A stretch of DNA of 64,000 nt from Streptomyces malaysiense (GTDB lineage: Bacteria; Actinomycetota; Actinomycetes; Streptomycetales; Streptomycetaceae), in contig NZ_LBDA02000001.1 of NCBI RefSeq assembly GCF_000980885.2, positions 1-64,000 of the forward strand, read 5' to 3'. A program made the translations under genes and the position numbers. How positions within the stretch are numbered: the stretch's first letter is position 1; each line of letters starts with the position of its first letter. Under the pieces are notes generated by a model that worked only from the letters and a program-made list of their open reading frames with translations, had not been told where the DNA came from and searched no databases. Shown one piece after another: positions 53,395 through 61,891 of the stretch.

Positions 53395-54849
53395 CTAGCG
53401 GGTGTAGTCCCGCGGCTCGAAGACGGCGGTGCGCTCCCGGTACGCCTCGATGCCGGCGGGCCAGTTGTTGACCACGCGGCCGTCGCCCGTCTTGTACCAG
53501 CTCGCGCAGCCGGCGGCGAAGGCCGTGCCCGCGAGGTCCCGCTGGAGCTCCTCGTTGTACCGGCGCTGCACCTCGGGGGCGACGTCCAGGGTGCGGTCCC
53601 GGTCGCCGTCGAGGGAGCCGAGCGCCTTGAGGACGTAGTCGATCTGGCACTCCACCATGAACAGGACCGAGTGATGGCCCAGGTTGGTGTTCGGGCCGTA
53701 GAGCATGAACATGTTGGGGAAGCCGCTGACGGACACCCCGAGATAGGCCTCGGGGCCGTTCTTCCACGCCTCGCGCAGCGTCAGCAGGTTCCGGCCGACG
53801 ATCTCCGCCCCGCCGGTGCGGTCCAGCGGCTGGAAGCCGGTGGCGTGCACGATCACATCGACGTCGTGCAGCCGTCCGTCCGCGGTCCTGACGCCCTCCG
53901 GCTCGATCCGCGTGATGGGCTCGCAGACCAGCTCGACGTCGTCACGGGAGACCGCCGGGTAGTAGTCGTCGCTGATCAGCACCCGTTTGCAGCCGAACGC
54001 GTAGTCGGGGGTGAGCCGTTCGCGCAGTCCCTCGTCGGCGACCTGTCCGGCCAGATGGTCCTCGGCCACCCGCAGGAACTCGCCCCGCACCGGGTTGCCG
54101 TCGTCGCGCAGGCCGACGGCCCAGCCGTCGCGCTCACGGTAGAGACCCTCGCGCAGTTCGTCGTAGCGGTGCGGTTCGGCGAGCAGCCCGGCGCGCTCGT
54201 CGTCGCTCAGCGCCTGGTCCTGGCGCGGCAGCAGGTAGTTGGCGGACCGCTGGAACACCGTCAGCCGCTCGGTGTCCTCGGCGATGGCGGGCACCAGCTG
54301 GACGGCGCTGGCCGCGCTGCCGATGCAGGCGACCCGCTTGCCCGACAGATCGAGGTCCCCGGGCCAGCGCGCCGTGTGCACCTGGGTCCCCGTGAAGCGC
54401 TCCGCGCCCTCGATGTCCGCCCAGGCCGGCAGGTTCAGCTGCCCCCAGGCGGTGATCAGCACCCGGGCCCGCAGCCGCTCGCCGCGCGCGGTGCGCAGCA
54501 GCCAGCGGCCGTCCTCGTCCGACCAGGTGGCCTGGGTGACCTCGGTGCCGCAGCGGATGTGCTCCGTCAGCCCCTGGCTCTCGGCGAACCGTTCGAGGTT
54601 GTGCAGGATCTCCGGCTGCCCGGCGTAGGTACGGCTCCAGTCGGGCTGCTCGCCGAAGGAGTACCAGTACAGGTGGGACTGCACGTCGCAGGCCGCTCCG
54701 GGGTACGTGTTGTCGCGCCAGGTCCCGCCGATCGAGGCGGCCTTCTCCAGCACCGTGAACGTGTGCCGGCCGGCCTCCTTGAGGCGGGCGGCCATGCCGA
54801 GGCCCGACATCCCGGCGCCGATGATGACGATCTCGAAGTCCTCGTCCAT
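53395..54849 (-). CDS. Baeyer-Villiger / flavin-containing monooxygenase
   Basis: A 484-residue class B flavin monooxygenase. It has an FAD motif GAGMSG (11-16), the type I BVMO fingerprint FTGTQVHTARWP (152-163), a second Rossmann motif IGSAASAVQL (176-185) and the ATGFQPLDR element. It inserts oxygen next to a ketone to make esters or lactones, or hydroxylates substrates. The start at 54849 follows AAGGGG; Met at 54855 is also possible. It lies within the polyketide cluster and has its own SARP site upstream. Confidence 0.9.
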   Translation of the reverse strand: MDEDFEIVIIGAGMSGLGMAARLKEAGRHTFTVLEKAASIGGTWRDNTYPGAACDVQSHLYWYSFGEQPDWSRTYAGQPEILHNLERFAESQGLTEHIRCGTEVTQATWSDEDGRWLLRTARGERLRARVLITAWGQLNLPAWADIEGAERFTGTQVHTARWPGDLDLSGKRVACIGSAASAVQLVPAIAEDTERLTVFQRSANYLLPRQDQALSDDERAGLLAEPHRYDELREGLYRERDGWAVGLRDDGNPVRGEFLRVAEDHLAGQVADEGLRERLTPDYAFGCKRVLISDDYYPAVSRDDVELVCEPITRIEPEGVRTADGRLHDVDVIVHATGFQPLDRTGGAEIVGRNLLTLREAWKNGPEAYLGVSVSGFPNMFMLYGPNTNLGHHSVLFMVECQIDYVLKALGSLDGDRDRTLDVAPEVQRRYNEELQRDLAGTAFAAGCASWYKTGDGRVVNNWPAGIEAYRERTAVFEPRDYTR

Positions 54850-54898
54850 AGTCATCCCCTTCGTAGTACCTCTTCGCGGTCCACCCTGGACAGGGCTG

Positions 54899-54927
54899 CT
54901 GATCGACCGCTGAAGAACCACTGATGG
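54899..54927 (-). promoter_or_regulatory. SARP binding site upstream of BVMO operon
   Basis: On the minus strand the heptamers read CCATCAG (54927-54921), TCTTCAG (54916-54910) and CGATCAG (54905-54899), each 11 bp apart, about 50 bp upstream of the BVMO start. They match the sites before the ACP-PKS and luciferase-like operons. Confidence 0.7.
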
Positions 54928-55206
54928 AGTGATGGCGGACAACCGTTGTTCTCTCATGGTGAAGATATCTCGACAGACCCGTATAAGGATTTTCAGTCGC
55001 TGATTGCAACAGGAAAGGATGCGAGAAATAAACCCTTGTCGACATCAGGGAGAAAAGCGCCCGAAACTGCTTTGACAGCGCTCTCTTCGTTCTCCTGTCG
55101 ATTTCTTCGCGGGGTATGCGCGAGGAATAGTCTGGCGCGCCGCGCTGACGCGGGGCTGACGCGGCACCGACTCCGTCGGGAGGGGCCCGGGGCGGAAACG
55201 CGGAAC

Positions 55207-55258
55207 GAGGCTGCGGCGGTACGCCCCCGGCGGTTTCCGGGCGTACTGCCGCAGCCTC
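55207..55258 (-). terminator. 20-bp stem hairpin terminator after SARP gene
   Basis: Arms at 55207-55226 and 55239-55258 match in 19 of 20 positions around a 12-nt loop, starting 30 bp after the SARP stop on the minus strand. It is one of the strongest hairpins in the window and separates the SARP transcript from the BVMO operon. The rest of 54850-55287 contains the SARP site and no gene. Confidence 0.85.
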
Positions 55259-55287
55259 GTCGTCGCTGTCGGTCGGCCGCTCCGCGG

Positions 55288-56157
55288 CTAGGCCGGCACG
55301 GCGGCGTCCAGCGAGGGCGCCTGGTTGAGGATCTGCTGGAGCCGCTGGCGCAGCTTGAGCGAGGGCTCCATGCCCAGCTCGCTCGCCAGCCGGTGCCGCG
55401 TGCTGTTGTACGTCTCCACCGCCTCGGCCTGCCGCCCGGTCCGGTACAGGGCCAGCATCAGCATCTCGGTCAGCCGCTCCCGCCAGGGGTGGATGGTGCG
55501 CATGCGCTTCAGCTCACTGATGCTGTGCACCGGGTCCGCCAGCTGTATCCCCAGCCAGAGCTTGTCCTCGACCGCGCACAGCTGCTCCTCCTCCAGGGCC
55601 AGCGCCACGCTCTGCGACATGGGCCCCTGGGCGACGTCCTGGAAGGGTGCGCCGCGCCACAGCGCGAGCGCCTCGTCGAGCAGGCGAAGGGCCTGGTCGG
55701 GGGTGTGCCGGGCGCAGGCGCGGGCCTGGCCGGCGAGCCGCCGGAAGGCCGCGGCGTCGGTCTCCTCGTCTCCCAGCTCCAGGACGTAGCCCGACGAGCG
55801 CGTGAGCAGTTCGGGCGCCCGGCCGTCCGGCCCGGCCAGTTGCTGCAGGGTCCGCCGTAACCGGTACACGTGGGCCTGGAGTGAGTTCTCGAAGGTGGGC
55901 GGGGGGTTCTCCCCCCACAGCTCGGTGTACAGCTGCTCGGCGGCCAGCGGCCGGCCGGGGCTCACCAGCAGCGCCGCCAGCAGGGTGCGTTGCCGGTTGC
56001 CGCCGACGGTGTGCGTACGACCGTCGGCGCGCACCTCCAGGGGGCCCAGGAACGCGCAGACCGGACGCGTCGGGGAAGCGTCCCGCGCCGAAGGCCCGGA
56101 AGGCAGTCTGCGTTCGTTGTTCGGATGGGCGTCCTCGAACTGCGAATAGGTGATCAC
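55288..56157 (-). CDS. SARP family cluster-situated activator
   Basis: A 289-residue SARP. The N-terminal winged-helix (Trans_reg_C) DNA-binding domain is at about 35-118 (GNRQRTLLAALLVSPGRPLA, then ENSLQAHVYRLRRTL). The BTAD domain is at about 120-270. Residue Leu100 is encoded by TTA (plus strand 55858-55860 reads TAA), so translation needs the bldA tRNA. It is the only regulator in the polyketide cluster, and its target repeats precede three operons there. It is divergent from the luciferase-like gene. Confidence 0.92.
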   Translation of the reverse strand: MITYSQFEDAHPNNERRLPSGPSARDASPTRPVCAFLGPLEVRADGRTHTVGGNRQRTLLAALLVSPGRPLAAEQLYTELWGENPPPTFENSLQAHVYRLRRTLQQLAGPDGRAPELLTRSSGYVLELGDEETDAAAFRRLAGQARACARHTPDQALRLLDEALALWRGAPFQDVAQGPMSQSVALALEEEQLCAVEDKLWLGIQLADPVHSISELKRMRTIHPWRERLTEMLMLALYRTGRQAEAVETYNSTRHRLASELGMEPSLKLRQRLQQILNQAPSLDAAVPA

Positions 56158-56312
56158 TTTTTCCTCCTGCCGTACCGTACGCGGGTCCTTTAATTGACTC
56201 TATTAACCTTCGCAGCCGCAAGTATCGAACGGTGTCAGCCGTCGCTTCCAGGCCAGTGCGTGCCCCTTGCAACAATGCTGATTTCTGCCGGTGATGTCGG
56301 GACGGAACGGTG

Positions 56313-56325
56313 CATGTCGGACATG
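56313..56325. promoter_or_regulatory. CATGTC-G-GACATG palindrome in SARP upstream region
   Basis: A perfect 13-bp palindrome lies 156 bp upstream of the SARP start. A related ATGTCGG occurs 20 bp earlier (56294-56300). It does not match the SARP heptamer, so a different factor may control SARP expression. Confidence 0.4.
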
Positions 56326-56420
56326 ATAATTGGGTGTTCGTCGCCGCTTCCTGCCGATTATGGAGCCCAGCCACGGCTGGTTAAGACTCCGCATTAACGG
56401 TTTTCCAATTCCCGCGCCCT

Positions 56421-56449
56421 CTTTCATCGGACGATCAGGAACCTGTCAG
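56421..56449 (+). promoter_or_regulatory. SARP binding site upstream of luciferase-like/TEII operon
   Basis: Heptamers CTTTCAT (56421-56427), CGATCAG (56432-56438) and CTGTCAG (56443-56449) are 11 bp apart, ending 56 bp before the start codon of the luciferase-like gene. Confidence 0.7.
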
Positions 56450-56505
56450 GTGCGCTTGCTTGGATCGCGGGTACCGCCGACCGCGACCAGAGAAAGAGGT
56501 GTGTG

Positions 56506-57504
56506 ATGGGGGCCGTCCGTCAGCCGCTCCGGGTGGGGGTCCTGTTGCCGACCCGGGAGCAGGCGATCCTCGGCGAGCACAGTGCCTCCTCCCTGCTGGA
56601 CTTCGCGCGGCGCGCCGAACAGCTCGGCTTCGACTCGCTGTGGACGGGCGACTCGCTCGCCGCGCGCCCCCGGCTCGACCCCCTCGTGGTGCTGTCCGCC
56701 GTGGGCGCGGTGACCCGCCGGGTGCTGCTGGGCACCGCGGCCATGGCGCCGGCGCTGCGGCATCCGCTCATGGCCGCGAGCATGGTCAGCAGCCTGGACC
56801 ACGTCAGCTCCGGCCGGCTCGTCCTCGGGGTGGGGTCCGGCTTCCCGGTGCCGGAGGCCGACGAGGAACTGGCCGCCGTGGGCGCCTCGTCCACCACTCG
56901 CGCAGGCACCCTCGACGAGGTCACCGCGCTGTGGCGGACCGCCTGGAGCAGCACCCGGCCCGGCGCGCCCAACCACTTCACGGGCCGGCACTGGCAGGCG
57001 GAGGGCCTGGACCGGCTGATCTGCCCGGCCGCGCTGGACGGACCGCCGCTGTGGCTCGCCGCCGGCGCCGACGGCGCCCGCGCGCTCGAACGGGCCGCGC
57101 GCCTCTACGACGGCTGGCTGTCGTCCCGTACCTCGGCCGAGTCCTACGCCGGTGCGCGGCGCCGTCTGGAGGACCTCTGCCGGCGCGCGGGACGCCGGGC
57201 CGGAGCGGTGACCCCGGCCCTGTACCTGACGGTCACGGTCGGCCCGGACGAGCGCGGGGCCAGGGTCGAGCTGGACGACTACCTCGAACACTGCTACGGG
57301 CGCGCCCTGGAGCAGATGTCGGCCGTGCGCGCCTACGCGTGGGGGCCCAGCGAGCACTGCGCGCAGCGCCTGGCCGACTATGTGCGGGCGGGCGCCCGGC
57401 ACATCCTGCTCCGCATCGGATCGCTGCGACCGGAGACACACCTGCGGGAGATCGCGGACGTACTCGTGTCCAAGGCCCGCCAGACAGATCAGGAGAACAC
57501 ATGA
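56506..57504 (+). CDS. luciferase-like (F420/FMN-dependent) oxidoreductase
   Basis: A 332-residue TIM-barrel protein of the luciferase-like monooxygenase superfamily. It has the N-terminal RVGVLLPTREQAILGEHSAS, then RAEQLGFDSLWTGDSLAARP and SSGRLVLGVGSGFPVPEADE. It uses FMN or F420; the cofactor cannot be assigned. The ATG at 56506 has AAAGAGG upstream. It begins a two-gene operon with a type II thioesterase and is controlled by a SARP site, so it probably oxidises or reduces the polyketide. Confidence 0.88.
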   Translation: MGAVRQPLRVGVLLPTREQAILGEHSASSLLDFARRAEQLGFDSLWTGDSLAARPRLDPLVVLSAVGAVTRRVLLGTAAMAPALRHPLMAASMVSSLDHVSSGRLVLGVGSGFPVPEADEELAAVGASSTTRAGTLDEVTALWRTAWSSTRPGAPNHFTGRHWQAEGLDRLICPAALDGPPLWLAAGADGARALERAARLYDGWLSSRTSAESYAGARRRLEDLCRRAGRRAGAVTPALYLTVTVGPDERGARVELDDYLEHCYGRALEQMSAVRAYAWGPSEHCAQRLADYVRAGARHILLRIGSLRPETHLREIADVLVSKARQTDQENT

Positions 57505-58277
57505 GCGCCGCCGGCCGCACCCGACGTGCCCGCTGGTTCACCACCGCCGGGGCCGATCCCCACGCCGACCACCAGGTGTTCCTCTTCCCGCACGCGGGCG
57601 GCACCGCCCCGGCCTACCAGACGTGGGCCGCCACCCTGCCCTCCACCATGGACGTGCGCACCCTGCAGCTGCCGGGCCGTCAGGAGCGCTCGGGCGAGAA
57701 GCCGTTCACCGACGTGGACCCCCTGGTGGACGCGCTCCTGGAGGTCTTCGAGGCCGAGCTCGACGGCCGGCCCTATCTGCTCTTCGGCCACAGCTTCGGC
57801 GCGCTGCTCGCCTACCGGCTGTCCGTGGCCGCCGCGTGGAACGGCCTGCCGGCCCCCGCGCTCCTCGGCGTCTCGGCCTGGGCCCCGGCCCTGGAACCGG
57901 CCGCCGAGCTGGCCCGGGTCGCCACCATGTCGGATGATGAACTCCTCGAAAAAGTAGGGCAGTTGGGTCTGATGCCGGAGGGTGCGACGCTCGACCCGGC
58001 CACCCTGGCCTCGATCATGCCCGCACTGCGCGCCGACTTCCTGGCCGCCGGCAGCCTGCGCGAGGACGGCGAGCCGGCGCCCTGTCCGGTCGCCGCCTAC
58101 TGCGGCACCACCGACCCGATCGTGGCACCCGGCGACATGGCCGCCTGGGCGGACCACTGCACCGACTTCCTCGGCGCGACCCAGTTCCCCGGCGGCCACT
58201 TCTACCTCTTCGAGCACACCGCGGCCCTCCAGCACAGCCTCGACCGCCGGCTGCGCCGCCTGTCCGCCCGGATCTGA
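57501..58277 (+). CDS. type II thioesterase
   Basis: A 258-residue TEII-family hydrolase. It has PHAGGTA (30-36), nucleophile GHSFG (Ser98), the acid in CGTTDPIV and the His in GGHFYLFEH. It overlaps the luciferase-like gene by four bases. TEIIs edit or release acyl chains from carrier proteins. The PKS has no TE domain, so this enzyme or the esterase may also release product. Confidence 0.9.
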   Translation: MSAAGRTRRARWFTTAGADPHADHQVFLFPHAGGTAPAYQTWAATLPSTMDVRTLQLPGRQERSGEKPFTDVDPLVDALLEVFEAELDGRPYLLFGHSFGALLAYRLSVAAAWNGLPAPALLGVSAWAPALEPAAELARVATMSDDELLEKVGQLGLMPEGATLDPATLASIMPALRADFLAAGSLREDGEPAPCPVAAYCGTTDPIVAPGDMAAWADHCTDFLGATQFPGGHFYLFEHTAALQHSLDRRLRRLSARI

Positions 58278-58360
58278 CGGCCGGGTACCGGCCGCCCGTC
58301 CCGGAACCGGGCCCCTGGGCAGGCGGCTCACGCACGGCACCCGGTCGATACCCTTCCCGG

Positions 58361-58903
58361 GTGACCGAAGACGCCGGAGCATCCCGGAAGCCGTTCCTGT
58401 ACGTCGTCGTCTGCGCGGCCGGAATCGCCGCGGGGGTCGAGGAGTTGATCGTCGCCGCGCAGCGGCGGGGCTGGGAGGTGGGGGTCATCGCCACGCCGGT
58501 CGCGACGGGCGGCTTCTTCGACCTCGCGGCGGTTCAGGCCCGTACCGGCAGGATCGTACGGTCGGCGTGGCGGTCTCCGGCCGATCCGCGGCCGTTCCCG
58601 GCGCCCGACGCCGTGGCGGTCGCGCCCGCCACCTTCAACACCGTCAACAAGTGGGCGGCGGGCATCGCCGACACCCTTGCCGTCAGCACCCTGTGCGAGG
58701 CGGCGGGCCTCGGTGTGCCGATCGCGGTGCTGCCCTGTGTGTCCGGTGCGCTGGCCGCCCATCCCGCCTACCGGGACAGCCTGGTACGGCTGCGCGGGAT
58801 GGGCGTGCGCTTCGGGGACGCGTACTCCGGCGAGCCGGGCCCTGACGGCGGCCGTCCCGAGTTCCCCTGGACGACCGCGCTGGACCTGCTGGGAGAACCC
58901 TAG
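58361..58903 (+). CDS. flavoprotein (phosphopantothenoylcysteine decarboxylase-like fold)
   Basis: A 180-residue flavoprotein. It has N-terminal YVVVCAAGIAAGVEELIVAA and the flavin-binding APATFNTVNKWAAGIADTLA. Relatives bind FMN and decarboxylate cysteine derivatives. The GTG at 58361 is the start. It ends in CCCTAG, which also forms the stop of the opposite-strand gene, so the two converge with four bases shared. It is probably outside the polyketide cluster. Confidence 0.75.
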   Translation: MTEDAGASRKPFLYVVVCAAGIAAGVEELIVAAQRRGWEVGVIATPVATGGFFDLAAVQARTGRIVRSAWRSPADPRPFPAPDAVAVAPATFNTVNKWAAGIADTLAVSTLCEAAGLGVPIAVLPCVSGALAAHPAYRDSLVRLRGMGVRFGDAYSGEPGPDGGRPEFPWTTALDLLGEP

Positions 58904-59757
58904 GAGCAGGTCAGCTCGGGCCCCTTCAGCATGCCGCCGGTGTACAGGGCCTGACCGTCGGGCATCCAGTAGCCCAGCTTGGAGACCACCGTGGAGCAGG
59001 TCGCGCCGACGGTGACACGGACCCTGACCCGCTCCGGGTGGCCGGGCTGGAGCTCGGTCAGCGCGCAGTCCAGGGAGTACGGCAGCCGGGTCTTCGCCGG
59101 GTACTCGCCCACCAGCGGGTTGACGCAGCGGGCGTCCGAGGTGGTGATCCGGACACCGCTGCCCGCCTCGCCGATCAGCCCGAACCGGGCACTGCCGTCG
59201 CCCTCCGCGCTGTCCCGGCGCACCGTGTAGGTCAGCGTGGTCGTGCTGTTGCGCCGCAGCCTCGTCCGGTCGACGGTGATGGCGTGGCTGGGCGGCGCCT
59301 TGGGCGCGGTCAGCGTCAGGGTGGCCCGCACCTGGCCCATGAGGTCCACCCCGGCGGGCGCGGACCTTACCCGCACGGTGGCCGTGATGTCGTACGTGCC
59401 GGGCCCCGGGTAGTCGCCCGAACCGGGCAGCGGGCCGCCGGCCAGGGTCTTCCCGGAGCGCTTCGCGGTCCAGGTGCCGTTGGTCCGGCAGGTGTAGCGG
59501 ACCCGGGTGCCGGCCCGGCCGCAGGAGGCCGGGGCGGAGACCGCGAACTGCGGGGTGCCGCTGCCCGCGCACAGGCTGACCAGCGCGTGCTGGCCGTGAT
59601 CGCCGCGCAGTGTCCCGGCGACCGCGCACAGCGTGGCCGGATCCTCGGCCTTGGGGGCCGGGGCGGCGGCCGTGCTGCCCCAGGCCGGGGTGACGAGGGC
59701 GACGGGCAGCAGCGCCGCCCCGGTCAGTGCTCTCAGGGTGGTCGGACGAGACGGCAC
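58900..59757 (-). CDS. secreted protein of unknown function
   Basis: A 285-residue protein with a signal peptide (ALTGAALLPVALVTPAWGST). Even numbers of cysteines (for example LCAVAG, SLCAGSG, SCGRAG, TCRTNG) suggest extracellular disulfides. Beta-rich sequence includes GPGTYDITATVRVRSAP, a cell-surface beta-sandwich type. The GTG at 59757 has GGGAGGAAC upstream. No enzyme signature is seen. Confidence 0.72.
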   Translation of the reverse strand: MPSRPTTLRALTGAALLPVALVTPAWGSTAAAPAPKAEDPATLCAVAGTLRGDHGQHALVSLCAGSGTPQFAVSAPASCGRAGTRVRYTCRTNGTWTAKRSGKTLAGGPLPGSGDYPGPGTYDITATVRVRSAPAGVDLMGQVRATLTLTAPKAPPSHAITVDRTRLRRNSTTTLTYTVRRDSAEGDGSARFGLIGEAGSGVRITTSDARCVNPLVGEYPAKTRLPYSLDCALTELQPGHPERVRVRVTVGATCSTVVSKLGYWMPDGQALYTGGMLKGPELTCS

Positions 59758-59893
59758 CGCGTTCCTCCCGGACGGCCATGACCGGCCGGGTGCCGGTCGC
59801 CTGCCCACGAGGATCGTCCGACGGTACGACCGCCCGTCGGTTCCCACGCCGAACGGTCACCTGGGGGCAGCAACACATCCGTCCCGGCGGCCG

Positions 59894-60700
59894 CTAACGC
59901 ACCGCGCGCACGTACCCGGAGGCGCCCGGGGTCGACACGTCCCGGTCACGGCGGACGATGCTCAGCCGCTTGCCCCAGCCGGCCAGGGCCTTGCGCAGTC
60001 CGGCCGCCGTGTACTCGATGTCCACCACCCGGTCCCCGAACGCCTTCGCGTACACCCCGCACTCGTCGTACTGCCCGCACTCCTCCGCCACCGCGAAGTC
60101 CAGCCCGGCCCGGCGCCGCTGACCGGCCAGTTCGGAGGTGTTCTTCTGCGCGACGGCCAGGTGCCGGTCGTGCGCGTGCCGGGACAGCAGGGCGATGAAC
60201 GCGATCGCGTCGGAGGCGGAGAGCAGCCCGTCGGAGCGGGTGTAGCTGTCGTAGTTGTCCGGCTCCACGGCGTCGAAGCCCTTGCGCGCGCACTCGTCGA
60301 TCCAGCCGTCCACCCGCCGCGCCACCCGCTTCCGCTTGGCCGGGGTGCCGATGTCGAGCAGTGCCTCGTTCCAGTCCCGGTCCATGACGACCTCGCCGCG
60401 CGCGTTTCGCAGCAGCAGGTCCCGCGGCCAGGAGGCGCGTTCGGCGGGCTGGGCCTGGAAGGCGTTGACGTAGCAGATGTTGTACAGGCCCGGCGCGGGG
60501 GAGTCGGACCGGTCGCGGCTGACGACGCGGACGCCGGAGGGCGGGGGATAGGCGCCGCCGATCTGGTAGTCGAACCCGGCGTGCCGGGGCGGCAGTCGCA
60601 CCGCGGGCGGCTTCGCGCCGTCGTCCTTCCCGGTGGTGGCACAGCCCGTCAGGACGGAGACGGTGACGGCCAGTACGACGATTGACGCGGCGCGGAACAT
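59894..60700 (-). CDS. GH114-like endo-alpha-1,4-polygalactosaminidase family lipoprotein
   Basis: A 268-residue lipoprotein. The lipobox SVLTGC gives lipid-anchored Cys19. The rest matches the TM1410/GH114 family: LYNICYVNAFQAQ, DWNEALLDIGTPAKRKRVAR, then GFDAVEPDNYDSY and VAEECGQYDE. Glu and Asp in VEPDN and EECGQYDE are candidate catalytic residues. Relatives cleave galactosaminogalactan or similar alpha-1,4 galactosamine polymers. The ATG at 60700 was chosen because the lipoprotein signal starts there. Confidence 0.82.
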   Translation of the reverse strand: MFRAASIVVLAVTVSVLTGCATTGKDDGAKPPAVRLPPRHAGFDYQIGGAYPPPSGVRVVSRDRSDSPAPGLYNICYVNAFQAQPAERASWPRDLLLRNARGEVVMDRDWNEALLDIGTPAKRKRVARRVDGWIDECARKGFDAVEPDNYDSYTRSDGLLSASDAIAFIALLSRHAHDRHLAVAQKNTSELAGQRRRAGLDFAVAEECGQYDECGVYAKAFGDRVVDIEYTAAGLRKALAGWGKRLSIVRRDRDVSTPGASGYVRAVR

Positions 60701-60802
60701 GTCAGGATCAAAGCCTTCGGACGCTTCGCCGGTCAAGCCGGTGTCCGGCCACGCCGTAGGCTCGGCCGTTGATCACCCGTCCCGAAGGCAGGAGCAGCAA
60801 CG

Positions 60803-61771
60803 ATGCAGTATGTGAAGCTCGGTTCGACGGGCCTGGACGTGTCGCGCGTCTGTCTGGGCTGCATGACCTACGGGGTGCCGGAGCGCGGCAGCCACGAATG
60901 GACCCTGGACGAGGAGGCCGCCCGTCCGCTGATCCGGCAGGCGCTGGAGGCGGGCATCACCTTCTTCGACACCGCCAACGTCTACTCCGACGGCACCAGC
61001 GAGGAGATCGTCGGCAAGGCGCTCAGGGACTTCGCGCGCCGCGACGAGATCGTGCTGGCCACCAAGGTCCACGGGCGGATGCGGCCGGGCCCCAACGGCG
61101 CCGGACTGTCCCGCAAGGCGATCATGACCGAGATCGACCACAGCCTGCGCCGCCTCGGCACCGACCACGTCGACCTCTACCAGATCCACCGCTACGACCA
61201 CGCCACGCCCGTCGAGGAGACGATGGAGGCGCTGCACGACGTGGTCAAGGCGGGCAAGGCCCGCTACATCGGGGCGAGTTCGATGTACGCGTGGGAGTTC
61301 TCCAAGGCCCAGTACACGGCGGAGCGGCACGGCTGGACGAAGTTCGTCTCCATGCAGGACCACTACAACCTGCTCTACCGCGAGGAGGAGCGGGAGATGC
61401 TGCCGCTCTGCGCCGACCAGGGCGTCGGCGTGCTGCCGTGGAGCCCGCTCGCCCGGGGCCGGCTCACCCGGGACTGGGGCACGGTCACCGGGCGCAGCGA
61501 GCGCGACGACTTCGGCAGCAGGCTGTACCAGGAGGGCGACCGCGCGATCGTGGAGGCGGTCGGCCGGATCGCCGGGGAGCGGGGTGTGCCGCGCGCCCAG
61601 GTGGCCCTCGCCTGGCTGCTGCACCAGAGCACCGTGACCGCCCCGATCGTCGGCGCGGGCAGCCCCCGGCACATCGAGGACGCGGTCGCCGCCGTCGGAC
61701 TCACCCTCGGCGACCAGGAGATCGAGGAGCTGGAACGGCCGTACACACCTCGCGCGATCAGCGGTCACTGA
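60803..61771 (+). CDS. aldo/keto reductase
   Basis: A 322-residue AKR. The catalytic tetrad is visible: Asp and Tyr in FFDTANVYSDG, Lys in VLATKVHG and His in YQIHRYD. The NADPH-binding C-terminal motif is IVGAGSPRHIEDAVAAVGL. It resembles the YajO/AKR11-15 group, which acts on aldehydes and ketones. It is monocistronic and divergent from the GH114-like gene. Confidence 0.9.
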   Translation: MQYVKLGSTGLDVSRVCLGCMTYGVPERGSHEWTLDEEAARPLIRQALEAGITFFDTANVYSDGTSEEIVGKALRDFARRDEIVLATKVHGRMRPGPNGAGLSRKAIMTEIDHSLRRLGTDHVDLYQIHRYDHATPVEETMEALHDVVKAGKARYIGASSMYAWEFSKAQYTAERHGWTKFVSMQDHYNLLYREEEREMLPLCADQGVGVLPWSPLARGRLTRDWGTVTGRSERDDFGSRLYQEGDRAIVEAVGRIAGERGVPRAQVALAWLLHQSTVTAPIVGAGSPRHIEDAVAAVGLTLGDQEIEELERPYTPRAISGH

Positions 61772-61891
61772 GTCCCCCGGCGCTCCGGACGCCCTCGGCC
61801 CCCGTCGGTTCACAGGGGCCTTCCGCGCCCGCCGCGGAGCCGTGGCCGGTGCCCGTCGCGCGGGCGACCGACGTGACGGGGGCGGACCTGC

